This document shows, piece after piece, positions 20,724 through 32,400 of a stretch of 64,000 bases of DNA. The translations under genes and the position numbers were made by a program. Position 1 is the stretch's first letter; each line of letters begins with the position of its first letter. The notes below the pieces were generated by a model, which saw only the letters and a list, made by a program, of their open reading frames with translations, made no database searches and was not told the origin of the DNA. The DNA is taken from the NCBI RefSeq assembly GCF_963678635.1, contig NC_087065.1, positions 67,857,374-67,921,373 on the forward strand. The letters run 5' to 3'. This DNA comes from Symsagittifera roscoffensis. Its lineage: Eukaryota > Xenacoelomorpha > Acoela > Convolutidae.

Positions 20724-22690
20724 GCAAACTCTGCAAGACACATACGAATCCGTCATTCGTTGAGGCCCTTCTTGCCAGTCGCCTTGTTGCTCTCGATAAA
20801 TATCCTGGTGTCCGCACAATCGGCATTGGGGAAGTTATGCGCCGCATCATTGGTAAGACTGTTTGCAGGAAGTTTAAAAATGGAATGGAGCTGTCATATG
20901 GTCACCTACAACTCGCTGCTGGTGATATGAGTAGTTTTGATGTCGCAATTCATTCTATGAGAAACTTTTTCAACGATTCTGACAGTGACGGAGTTCTTCT
21001 GGTAGACGCAGAAATTGCCTTTAACCTACTTATCCGTAGAGTAGCTCTACATAACATCCAGTACAGCTGCCCCCTTGTGTTAAAATTTGCCCACAATCTT
21101 TACCGCCATGCGAACAGGCTTTTCATATTTGCCGAAGAATTGTCCTGTGAAGAGGGAACGACTATGGCCTCTCCATTACTCTGCTTATCCACTCTGCTCT
21201 TTTGAACTGTGGCAAGCATATCTGGTATGCGGATGATGCTGGAGGTGCCGGAAAACTGAGGCAACTAAGACATTGGTGGGATTTTCTTTGTCAGATGGGA
21301 CCGAGCTTAGGTTACTATCCGAATGCAGAGAAGACCATTAGGTTGTCAAACCTGAACAGCTGAATGAAGCGAAACTTGTCTTTGAAGAAACTGCTGTTGC
21401 CATCACTGCCGAAAGTGCCACGTAATTAGGCACACCACTTGGGAGCAAAAAGTAAGTATGAAAACCAGTTCTTGACCAACCGCGCTGACCAAATTGGGAA
21501 TCAACTTGAGAAACTATCAGGAATTGCGTCGATACACCCGCAAGCAGCCTATGCTGGTTTCACTTTTGGAGTGCGGAACAAGTGGAAAATTCTTGGCCGT
21601 ACCATGGACACTTTCAGTGATCATGTGCACTGCCTAGAGGAAACAATCGAGAATCAGATTATCCCTGCTCTGTTGGGGCACCCGTGCAACCCAATCCTCG
21701 TGACATATTGACGCTCCCATGCCGTTTGGGTTGACTTGACATTCAGAACACCGTGATGTCTACCTCGGTCAGCTAACGAGCTCTTTTATTCTGGCTACCC
21801 CTTTGATGAATCTCATAAACAATAGCAATCATCGTTAACAGTGGACACACGCCATGAGCAGGCGAAACAGAAGCGTACTCTTATGAAAAAGAAGTGAGAA
21901 CGTTCAGAAGAACTTCTTCAGTACATTTTATCAGTTTCCACTAGTTCCTAAAAACGAATGTTGGAGTTAACAGCCGAGAAAGGAGCTTCTAATTGACTGA
22001 ATACCCTTCCGATCAAAGAAAACGTATACACACTTCATAAAGGTGACTTTCGTGATGCGTTGGCAATGCGCTACTGCCTACCTGTCAAGAATCTGCCGAC
22101 CAATTGCGTTTGTGGCCAGTCCTTCAATGTGGAGCACGCCATAGTTTGTAAAACCGGAGGTTTTGTTGCGCAGCGACATGGCGGGATTCGAAAGTTTTTC
22201 GCCCATACCCTGGAATCTGTTTGCCGAGGAGTTGGCGTTGAGCCTCATTTGCAGCTTCTCAGCGGTGAAATTCTCCAACCGGGTTCTGCGAACTCATCTG
22301 ACGAAGCGCCAATTTCTGGGCAAGAAGCGTTAAGACTTATTTAGATGTCCGTGTAGTTCATCTCAACGCACCAAGTTATATTGGAAAATCAGTCAAATTG
22401 TTATATGTTAACCAAGAGAATGAAAAGAGGAGGGCATATTATGACAGAATTATTAACGTTGAACGTGGAACATTCACGTCCCCTGTTTTTCAACTACTGG
22501 TGGCATGGGGAAAGAAGCCTCAAAGTTCGTGAAAAGGCTCGCTCAGAAGAAATCCGACGAGAGTAATACGCCCTATTCCAATGCCTTTAGTGAAATCCGG
22601 CTGAAGATGTCTTTCTCGCTGCTACGATCAGCTATCACAGGGATGAGGGAAACGCGGAAGTGGAGAACCGACATCAGCCAAGATTAAAAC
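20724..22690 (+). mobile_element. Degenerate retroelement: RT with C-terminal Cys/His and DVRV-type domain
   Basis: Pieces of one polyprotein are spread over several frames. First come RLVALDKYPGVRTIGIGEV, then RT motif A LLVDAEIAFN and motif B EEGTTMASPL (family norm EGTTQGDPL). Motif C IWYADDAGG is at about 21,216-21,240, followed by GPSLGYYPNAEKT and HPQAAYAGF. The carboxyl part has a C-x-C...H...C finger (CVCGQSF, EHAIVC, RHGGIRKF at 22,105-22,200), then DVRVVHLNAPSY-like and VKRLAQKK sequence ending RLKMSFSLLRSAI. This arrangement is a widespread invertebrate RT family often annotated as R2-like; I infer the end domain is its endonuclease. Stops at 21,205, 21,711 and 22,344, among others, show it is dead. 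Confidence 0.7.
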
Positions 22691-22940
22691 TTCCATCACT
22701 TTGATCTTATATTAATTTTTGTGACATTCGACCAGAATGTACGAAAATTTAATTTCGTATTCGAGTTTTTATCGACCAGAAAAAAAACATCTGACCTGGA
22801 AGATTAACGGTTTTAGCAGATCAGCGACGTTATTTGAACGATTAGACGAATCGTGAAGGTCAAAATATTCTGGAAGTTTTAATTTTCAAGAATTCGAATT
22901 GTGACGTCACATTTCTGAGAAATGATTGACACGGCCATTT

Positions 22941-25253
22941 TGGAGAAAAAAATGAGAAAAAAAAACAGAACAACAATAGTAGCAGTGAAAACAACTACGA
23001 AAAAATAACGACAGATAGAACTGGAAATTGTCAAAAACCGCTCCGAGTTGTAACGATTGTGCCGCTACAATCGTTACTGAGCAATTCACACGAACGAGGA
23101 AGGGTGTTGGGACGGCGTGTCCAGCCTTCCTTAAATCAATAAGGACGTTATTTTCCCGGATTCCAGAATCCAGAGGGTCTCGGGCCCAGAACTCGAACTG
23201 ATATATATATAAACTTTTAGCTTCCTGGTCATGCCCTAAATTGAATTTAATTAACATCTCGATTCATTTTCAGATAATGAGAAGCTAGGAGTGAGGGAAA
23301 GGGTTGATCCATCTTCGATGGAGATGATGATTTTTATCTACTGAGCAAAAACAATAGTAAAATAATAAATAGTAGTAGCCCTGTTTTTAGGAGTGACCTC
23401 GTGGTCTGGTGATACTGAGACCAGCCATGAGCTCACTATTTTTGCATATAATTAAGTTAATTTGAGCGTTCTGGGCGAAGCCGGAAAGGACTAAAATTTT
23501 TGTCGACCCGATGTTAGGAAAAACATCAAAAGATCTGGCTTTGGCAGGGACGGTGAAAAGCATGTAGAGCTGTGTTTAGACGCTAGCCAGTCGTTTTAGA
23601 ACCTAGTTTTATTTTCCGTCGATATGTACTTCCGGGCGAATGTTAAATTTCTTTCGTGATTTAACATTGTATTTTGGTTTTCAAATAGGTGCTGGTTTGT
23701 CACATTTTAACTCTAGTCGTTTTGTTACTAGAGCTCTTTATTTTTAAATAAGATTTCGTGTCTTGTCTTCTTTTGTGAAACATAATCATAAATGTAAATT
23801 CCGATTCGTTAATCTTCTATAGAGGGAGTTTAAAATGTAAATTACGAACGTTTTTGCACATTTGTGCATCATCAAGTTTAAAAGAATTAAAAGTTTAAAA
23901 AATGATCATCGAAGAGGTTTTTGATAAAAATAAAAATTTCAAACGTTTTTGCTACTATGTGAATCAACAGGATTTTTTTTGAACTTATCTGAATGAGGAT
24001 AAAACCTCATTTTACAAATGTTGTTTACAATAATTGAAAATGATCATTGATCATAAAAGCATCCTAAGTTTTTGGCTATACAAAATACTCAAAATTCAAC
24101 CAATCAGAAGTTTGCAACTTTGGAGAAAAAACAAGAAAAAAAACAATACAACAATAGTAGCAGTGAAAACAACTACGAAAAAATAACGACAGATAGAACT
24201 GGGAATTGTCAGAAACCGCTCCGAGTTTTAACGATTGTGCCGCTACAATTGTTACTGAGCAATTCACACGAACGAGGAAGGGTGTTGGGATGGCGTGTCC
24301 AGCCTTCCCTAAACCAATAAGGACGTTATTTCCCCGGATTCCAGAATCCATAGGGGTCTCGGGCCCAGAACTCGAACTGATATATATAAACTTTTAGCTT
24401 CCCTGTCATGCCCTGAATTGAATTTAATTAACATCTTGATTCATTTTCAGATAATGAGAAGCTAGGAGTGAGGGAAAGGGTTGATCCATCTTCGATGGAG
24501 ATGATGATTTTTATCTACTGAGCAAAAACAATAGTAAAATAATAAATAGTAGTAGCCCTGTTTTTAGGAGTGACCTCGTGGTCTGGTGATACTGAGACCC
24601 AGCCATGAGCTCCTTATTTTTCCATATAATTAAGTTAATTTGAGCGTTCTGGTCGAAGCCGGAAAGGACTAACATTTTTGTCGACCCGATGTTAGGAAAA
24701 CCGCTAAAAGATCTGGCTTTGGCAGAGACGGTGAAAAGCATGTAGAGCTGTGTTTAGACGCTAGCCAGTCGTTTTAGAACCTAGTTTTATTTTCCGTCGA
24801 TATGTACTTCCGGGCGAATGTTAAATTTCTTTCGTGATTTTACATTGTATTTTGGTTTTTAAATAGGTGCTGGTTTGTCACATTTTAACTCTAGTCGTTT
24901 TGTTACTAGAGCTCTTTATTTTTAAAAAAGATTTCGTGTCTTGTCTTCTTTCGTGAAACATAATCATAAGTGTAAATTCCGATTCGTTAATCTTCTATAG
25001 AGGGAGTTTAAAATGTAAATTACGAACGTTTTTGCACATTTGTGCATCATCAAGTTTAAAAGAATTAAAACTTTAAAAAATGATCATCGAAGAGGTTTTT
25101 GATAAAAATAAAAATTTCAAACGTTTTTGCTACTATGGGAATCAACAGGATGTTGTTTACAATAATTGAAAATGATCATTGATCATAAAAGCATCCTAAG
25201 TTTTTGGCTATTCAAAATACTCAAAATTCAACCAATCAGAAGTTTGCAGCTTT
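22941..25253. repeat. Tandem pair of ~1.15 kb repeats
   Basis: Unit 1 (22,941-24,120) and unit 2 (24,121-25,253) align end to end. Both begin ggagaaaaa after a ttt, contain cgaggaagggtgttggg, tcgggcccagaactcg and gacctcgtggtctggtgata, and end gaagtttgcarcttt. Unit 2 lacks about 47 bp present at 23,972-24,018. No long frame is shared by both units in the same phase. The pair separates the 20.7-22.7 kb element from the 25.8-28.6 kb element. Confidence 0.88.
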
Positions 25254-25790
25254 GAAATTCGCGCTAAAATTACATCAAGATTTTATCATCAGACTTAAAT
25301 TTCTGAGACATTCTCTTAATTTTATCTTTTAATGAAATTAATTTTGATTTTGACTTTAACTTTTTGACCTGTCTTTTTTTCCAATTTCGAAACATGTCAA
25401 TTGTTTGTTTCGAAATTTCGGCTTTTATAATTGTTGTGATAAACTTATTATTAGATTTGTTATGTTTGATGTTTGTGCCTGTTTGTGGAAAACCCTCTGA
25501 GGGATTTTAGAGACAGGTCTGTCAAGTGGCTTTCTGTGGGGAATTGGGAAACTGGACCTGGCTCGAAGAGTCTGGTGCTGCACCGCTGGACCTACTGAGC
25601 TCGGGTAAGATTGTTCCTTGTTTTTAATTTTTATAATTCGATTTTAAAATTTAAATTAATTTAATTGACTTTTATTTTTTTAATTTAGTTTGCTGATTTA
25701 TAAAATTCCCAATAACCGATTATCATGGGTTAGTTCAGTCCCCTAAAGTCCAGTCAAAATCCTTTTTTTTTGCCTTTATGCTGAGTCAAG
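25254..25790. other. Leader region before the PHD-RT element
   Basis: AT-rich, except for a GC-richer stretch at 25,490-25,605 with several self-complementary pieces (ccctctgaggga; agacaggtctgtc; gctgcaccgctgg). It could be a structured 5' end of the retroelement transcript. I could not fit it to a known ribozyme core. Confidence 0.3.
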
Positions 25791-26366
25791 ATGAGGAAAA
25801 ATAACAAAGAGTGTACAAGCAAAGATTGCTTAAAACCTTCAGGACTGATAAATTGGATTAGATGTGATTGTTGTTCTAGTTGGTATCATATCAGTTGTGT
25901 AAAAATTTCTCTTAGCGACTCTAAGAAAACCCAATGGTTTCAGTGTCTTTTATGCGTTGATGTAAAATCTGTTAATAAAGCAACAATAGGTAATGATTTT
26001 GTGCTAGACAATTACGTTATTACAAGCATCTCAAACGTCCGAGTACTCAAGAGAGTACCAAAAGACTCGCGTGTTCCCTTGGCGGAAAGTCTGTCAGACA
26101 AAATAAATGACATCGTCTACAATGTAGAAGATGTTATAAAATGGCTAATTTTTTTAATGTCGTTCTTGTTTTTTTTGGAGCAACCGAAAAGAAGTGGACG
26201 TAAACAGACCACAAGCATGAGCTCTTTGATAAATAAAAAAATTCGAGCAAATTACGTGTCACTTCCAAAACCCCATCCCCAAGTTTCAAGCCCGCCTCTG
26301 AGTGACCTCGAGCAGAGAATAAAGCTAATAAGTAGTAAGCTAGTAAGTAGTATGAAAGAAATGTAA
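25791..26366 (+). pseudogene. PHD-finger ORF of the retroelement
   Basis: A 191-residue frame from ATG 25,791. Residues 8-56 form a complete C4HC3 PHD finger: ECTSKDC, RCDCC, WYHISC, FQCLLC, with the aromatic WYH before the histidine pair. PHD fingers read histone tails in host proteins; in retroelements the role is unproven. The remainder is basic, and a hydrophobic stretch (LIFLMSFLFFL) near residue 120 is unexpected in this family and may reflect decay. A stop follows at 26,364-26,366, after which RT-related sequence continues in another frame. Confidence 0.7.
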
Positions 26367-26437
26367 AGGGAGGAATAAGGCTTGCTGCTACGGACGACAA
26401 AATTGCTCCTTTTTCAACTGATAACTATCAAAAGTTC

Positions 26438-27409
26438 TTGTCTAAGCACCCTCAGCGAGCCAAATTTGCAGCTTCAAATCCAGAAAAGTTGGATAGTTTT
26501 TTCGCAATCGATTTCGACCTATACAGAGCGATGATGTCCTTTCCGAACGGATCAGCAGTAGGTCCTGATAAAATTGTTCCTCAAATTTTTAAAGATCTTG
26601 TTAGTAAGGCAAATGGCAGTGCAGGACTTAATTTTTTGAAATCGCTTACCAAGCTGATAAACCTCATTGGAGATGGCAAAATACCCGAACCCCTAAGACC
26701 TTTTTTTGGCGCAAAGCTTATCGCCCTCATAAAAATAGACGGAGGGTTGAGACCGATTGGCATAGGCAGCACGCTGAGAGGTATCGCGTCTAAATGCGCT
26801 GGAAGCAAGGCCCTCTCCGAGCGACAAAATTTTTTCGGTAACGTACAGGTCGGATGCGGTACTAAACGAGGAGCAGAAAAAGCTGCGCACTCATTTCGAA
26901 ACCTAATTGAACGCGACGACAACCCAAAATGTACTGTTCTTTTACAACTAGATTTTAAGAATGCCTTTAACTCTCTAAATAGAGAAACAATGCTGAATCA
27001 TGTTTATTCAAATCGCCCCGAATTGTATAATTGCACCCATTGCGCGTATGCTAAACCTAGTTACCTTTTTTATGGAAGCTCTGTCATAATGTCACAAGAC
27101 GGAACTCAGCAAGGTGATCCTGAACCCCCACCCCTTTTTGCGGAAACAATTCATACACTAGTCAAACAGTTGGAGTCGAAAATTAACATCTGGTATTTAG
27201 ATGATGGAAATTTAGCCGACGACTATAAGGTAGTACTCCGAGACCTTAAAAATATTCTGAAATCGGAACAAATTTACGGCCTGAGCTTGAACACTGAGAA
27301 GTGCGAACTTTGTTTTTTGGGACCGACTACTAGTACACAGTATAATTCAATTTTAACACAATTTCGAAAAATATGCCCCAAAATAAAAATAAAAAATTAT
27401 GGAGCTTGA
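26438..27409 (+). pseudogene. Reverse transcriptase ORF
   Basis: A 323-codon frame. Landmarks are GSAVGPDKIVPQ, FFGAKLIALIK, GGLRPIGIGSTLR, motif A LLQLDFKNAFNSLNRE, motif B QDGTQQGDPEPPPLF (norm QQGDPLGPLLF), motif C IWYLDDGNLA with both aspartates, and LNTEKCEL. The frame opens inside the domain without a convincing ATG and stops at 27,407-27,409, about where the RT thumb would continue, so this is a fragment of a longer polyprotein. Confidence 0.8.
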
Positions 27410-28570
27410 AAAAATCTCGGATGTCATTGACAAACTAGACGCCCATTATGGTTCTTACCTCCTGAAAAACTGCTTTAGCATGCCAAAACTCCTATATTTT
27501 TTGCGTACGAGTCCTTGATTTTTGCAAAATGATTTTTTGGAACGCTACGACAAATTACTAAGAAATTCGTTATGCAAGGTCACTAACGTGAAAATGGAAG
27601 ATAACCAGTTTTTACAAGCAGTTCTCCCGGCTGCCAACGGTGGCTTGGGCGTTTCTTCCGCTCGTCTACTCGCTTTACCCGCTTTCTTAGCCTCAGCAGT
27701 AAGAGCAAAAGATGCCTTGAGCGAAATCTTTGGTTTGGAGCATGTGGATGGAACCTATGATGATGCGCTTAAACGGTGGTTTGAACTTTGAAAGAAATCC
27801 AAAAAAATTGGACGAAGCCGCCAATTTTTGACAGCGAATTTTCAGACTTGATTTTACGACTCGAACCAACGCACGTAAAAAGATTCAACGCGTTCCAAGA
27901 TTGATTTGGCTCCCAATGGTTGAACGTCATCCCGTGCAAAAATTTACGGTTAAAACTGTCGAACCAACAACTCAGAATTGCGATAGGACTTCGATTAGGC
28001 TCACAAATATGCGAACGGCATAAGTGCGTGTGCGGAAAAGACGTTACCGAGGATGGTTGGCATGGTTTTTCTTGACTCAAAAGTGCAGGGAGATTCTCTA
28101 GGCATTCAAACCTGAATGCCCTTATAGAGCAGAGGTTATCTCCCACTCACATTCCGTCTGTTTTAGAACCACGACACCTCTACAGGACCAATCAGAAGCG
28201 ACCAGAAGGTTTGACGCTCGTTCCATGGGCTGTTGGTAAGCAGCTCTTGTGGGATGTAACGGTAGTAGACTCCTTAGCTCCTTGTAGGATTAATCAAGGG
28301 TCTGTTTGTAACCCTGGTACGGCTGCCGCTGAAGCGGAAGAGCGAAAAATTGACAAGTATGAAGATCTTGTAAATGATGAATATCTTTTTCAACCGCTAG
28401 CTTTTGAAATTCAGGGCGCGGCCGACCCCAGCCCAGAAACTTTTTTGAGCAAGATTTGGAAGAACCTAAGCATATGCACTGAGGAACCCAGAGCAGGCAG
28501 CGTTTTAAAACAGAATCTCCCTGGCAATGCAGATTGCGAACTCCGCTTGCGTACTCGGAACAATAAATGA

Positions 28571-29432
28571 CAAAATAACTTTCGACGAAATTTTTTATTT
28601 GTAACACTTGTATATTATATTTTCTCGTGTCGAGTTGCGTGTTCTTATTGAAGAAACGTAACCCGTATCGATTTTAATTAAAAAGGATTTAAACACTTGT
28701 CATCTTCTTTTATCATTATCACTTGCATATCTAGAAAATTACAAGGATTTTGACTGGAATACGTGATGAAGGGACTCCTGACTGTAACCTCGGTTACTAT
28801 GATACTTTTGACCATCTGATTACCCTTCAAAAAGCCAAAAATAAGTTTTCGATACAAAAATTTAAAGGTCAGTTCCCTGCTCCTGAACTCATCGCGCGTG
28901 TTTATCTCGGTCTCACCTTCCAGATTTGAAGTGCTTCTATTGTCAGTAGCTTGACGTTGGAGTTAGCTTGGTCTATAACCTCCCATTTCTACGAACAGTG
29001 ATCTTTTAAGTTTGCTTAAAATGGGTTAAATTATTCACTAAAATAGGATGAAATTATTACATCAATAAAATAATCATATTAAGATTGTTTTTTTTGCCAG
29101 TTTTTGTGTTTTCTGTTTTTGGGTCAACGGTCGTTTACCACTTATTGCCAGCTTAAATAGTAAAAGAATATTTAATGCTGGTGTTTTGTGTTACCGCTTG
29201 TTTTTCTGAAATTGATTTTATTTTGTTTCCAAAAAAGTTTCCTAACTTTTTTTCGACTTAGTTGTTACCGTCTCTGTTCGCTAGCTTGCGTTGATGATGA
29301 TGATTTTTTCAGACTTGGATTTTTAGAAAACAGGAGATGCATACAGAATATGTATTTGATTTGCCTGAAAAATCTCGGTTCTCAACGATGCTGATTTGAA
29401 AGTTTTGCCAATTTCTCATCTATAAGACCAAC
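28571..29432. other. Spacer upstream of the peptide deformylase gene
   Basis: AT-rich, no coding motif seen. The promoter of the deformylase gene must lie here or further upstream; no core element is convincing. Confidence 0.4.
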
Positions 29433-32400
29433 ATGTTGCAAAATTTATTCAAGCTTAAACGCGCCACTGACTTTTGTGTCTATCTTGGTCATCCATTGCT
29501 GAGAGAAAAGTGTCAGCCGATAGTTTGGGAGAAAGACGAAGAGCTTGTTTCAATTCTCGTGTCGAAAATGAAAGCCATTCTGCAGCTACCTAAACGCTCA
29601 CTGATCTCGTGGAGAAGAGTTAGTATTTACTTTTTAACAAAATCTTTTTCGAAAGCAAAGAATATACGAGCCGCGGAAGTTTTCATTCCACGCTTTTGGG
29701 AAGTTAGCCAAATTGCTTCAACATCCAAGTTTACCTTAACTATTGTCAGGCGGCTGCCGTAATTGCAATTCATTAAACATTTTGTGTGTGTGTGTAGAAT
29801 CGTTTGTTACTCCTAATTGGCTGAGTCAAAATAAAGAATGATTTACATTGTAAGAAGTACCCATGGTGTGCATGACATGTAAATGTTTTTGAATTTGGGG
29901 AGTAAGGAGAAGAAAAGATTAAAAAGAAAAAATTGGGGAGTAAAGAGAAGAAAAGATTAAAAAGAAAAATTGAAATCGTTGACTGATAAGTTGCCGGTGC
30001 AGTCCATTTTCTGATATGGTTACATAAAAACATGTGCATTTTCTGAATTATATAATTTTCTAACAAACTAAAACGCACTGAAAACCAACTGGAGCTTTGT
30101 TAAGCATTGAAATTGGGATTATCGTCAAAATGTGAAATTCTATTTCTTTTTTGTTAAACACAGAATTGTTTTACCCTTTGAAGTTTTTAGTAAATTGTCG
30201 AGCTTTCTAAATCAAAATCTATTATTTAATAGTCGTTTTTTTGCTATGGGCGCTATATTTAATCTTTGAGCCCGCCAAACGTTTAAGGAAATTGATTAAA
30301 ATAAACACAAGAAAAGTTCAAGATATAGTAAGCTCGCACAATGCAAGGTAAAATGTCTCAACAGATTGTTTATCTAATCACCTCAATTTGATGCCTTCTG
30401 TTCGTTTCAGACAAGAACTTTAAGCTGTTATACCGTGCTCAAAATATTTTAATACTCACCAACCGATTCAAGTTAAAGAGAGTTGCCACATTTTCGACAG
30501 ACATAGTTAGATAAAGAAAATATGGATTAATGCGAAAAAATTTTTCCACGCAAAAAGAAATTTCTCATACAAATTTTAGATCCCAAATTAGTCTAAAAGT
30601 TCAAATTTGCATGTATTTTTTTCTTCTTAATCAGCTGACTGCTTTCTTTTCGTCAGTTCTTCCTGTTTGAACGGTTGCTGCAAATTACTACTATTAATGC
30701 GTTTATTGTGCGTTTTCCCATTGTGGCGGAGTTGGACATTAGGAAATTGCCAAACTATCGTAGCCGCGACCGTGTTTTTAGCTTGTAGATCAACAAGACC
30801 TGTTATTTTAATTACTACTTTATTGGTAACTCTGTCTTTATAAGTGACTCCTGTAACCTGCAGATCTTTCACATCAGCTTTGAAGAGAGCTGGATATTGC
30901 CCTGGTCTGCGCCCAGATTTCAGAGCAGTAAATCAGAACTGGGCAGAGTTAAGCTCAGTAGATATGACGCATTCTAATCAAGTCATTATCTTTATTCAGC
31001 AACAGAAGCGCAATTTGCCTCCATTTTGTCCAGAAAGCTGCTATTATGACCGATGATGCACGTATTGCATTACTTTCATCGAAAAATCATATCACTCAGA
31101 TTACAGAACTCTTTGTCAGTACTCATGGTTTCAAATTGATTGATCGGTAGAGTAGCATTCTGATTTGAGCGATAATTGGAAGGATTATTGCATCTTGAAC
31201 AAACATAATTAGTATTTTGTTTACGTATTTTCCTCAGACCACCTCATTTTTTATGCACCCATTGGTTACAAAAACCTGCAGCGTGTTGAATTGGCGCCGA
31301 CTCCCATTAAACAACAAGCCCATGAATATTCCTATTTTTTGAGGAATACATTTTTGGCCTGAAGTCAAGTGCTTTGTCTTATCTACGTTGATCTTTAAAC
31401 TGCGTTTTTGCAAAGCCTCATTCCAAGAATTAAACTTCTCAATAGACTGGAATTCCGTTTCAGCGGATATCACAAGGTCATCTGCATATCGCATGGTACC
31501 ATGGAACGACATTTTCTCGTGGTCTCTTCCATTACTATTAAAAAAAACAATGGGCGAAGTGCCGATCCTTGATGCACGCCTAGTTTAATTTCGAAGTAAT
31601 CCTTCTTTGGGTCGGCGAACTCGGTGTGCAGACTCGGCGAAATCGGTCTTCGACTCGGTGTACAGACACAAAATTAGTCGTACCAAATTTTCTGGAACTC
31701 GCTGTTGCCTCAGCCCATGGGACCAGTTCCCTCGGAGCACGGTCGAGGACCATTTCGAGATCAACATTTATGTGATGCAAATAGTTCCTTCAATTGTCCC
31801 TTAAGAAAAACGGCATCGGTAGTTGATCTACAACCCTTAAAGCCAAATTGCAAGTCATTTATTTTTTATCAATTGTCTCAGACGTTTTATCTTGTACTTT
31901 TTTGAAATATTGAATTGTACTTATCTTGTACTTTTTCATCTCTCTGTAGGCTATGTTTTATAGATTTAAAGGGGTTTAGATTTTGATTGACCGTTGGACA
32001 ATTTTGGGTGTTAGCTTTCAGGTTTCTCTTGTTTTCAACTCGTAAACAATAAAATAGTCTACGATCAAACTCATTCAAGTTAGTGCAATAGTTTTAACAG
32101 TTTCGTTTCGTATGGAAGTTAAAAGAATCAATTGTTTTACTTCTGAGAGAAAGTATACATGTATTACAGGGCTATACGTTTTTTATGGTACGCTACTTTT
32201 TTTTAGAACTATTAGATATTGACCTTGTTTCATCAATGAACCTCGACATCTTCTAGGCAACTTTTCTTTTGGTCAAGAGGTTAAGCACGCGCCTTCGGAA
32301 GGTAAGATACAGGTTTCTCGCCGGCGCCTTGATGTTCTTTGATATGATGAAAATTGAATTGTTTTTGGGATAACTTGAATTATCGAACTAATATTTGTCT

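Larger units (their letters stand above)
25791..28570 (+). mobile_element. Decayed retroelement: PHD finger, reverse transcriptase, C-terminal endonuclease-like domain
   Basis: Three blocks in order. A PHD finger ORF (25,791-26,366), an RT ORF (26,438-27,409) and carboxyl-terminal sequence (27,520-28,570) ending KQNLPGNADCELRLR. The carboxyl part keeps KCVCGKD and GMVF (norm GxHGLSC), SVLEPRHLYR, KRPEGLTLVPWAVGK and LLWDVTVVDSLA. In this invertebrate RT family the RPDG...WD...D stretch resembles a PD-(D/E)XK-type nuclease; I infer an endonuclease role. Here the norm RPDG is RPEG. Multiple stops between 27,409 and 28,210 make it non-functional. Confidence 0.75.

Noticed and set aside
22907-23257. 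Minus-strand frame of 116 codons, partly repeated at 24,076-24,351
   Set aside because: It lies in the tandem repeat, the two versions differ in length and ends, and no family motif is seen.
25490-25605. HDV-like ribozyme at the 5' end of the PHD-RT element
   Set aside because: GC-rich and partly self-complementary, but I could not place the double pseudoknot core. Kept only as a possible structured leader.
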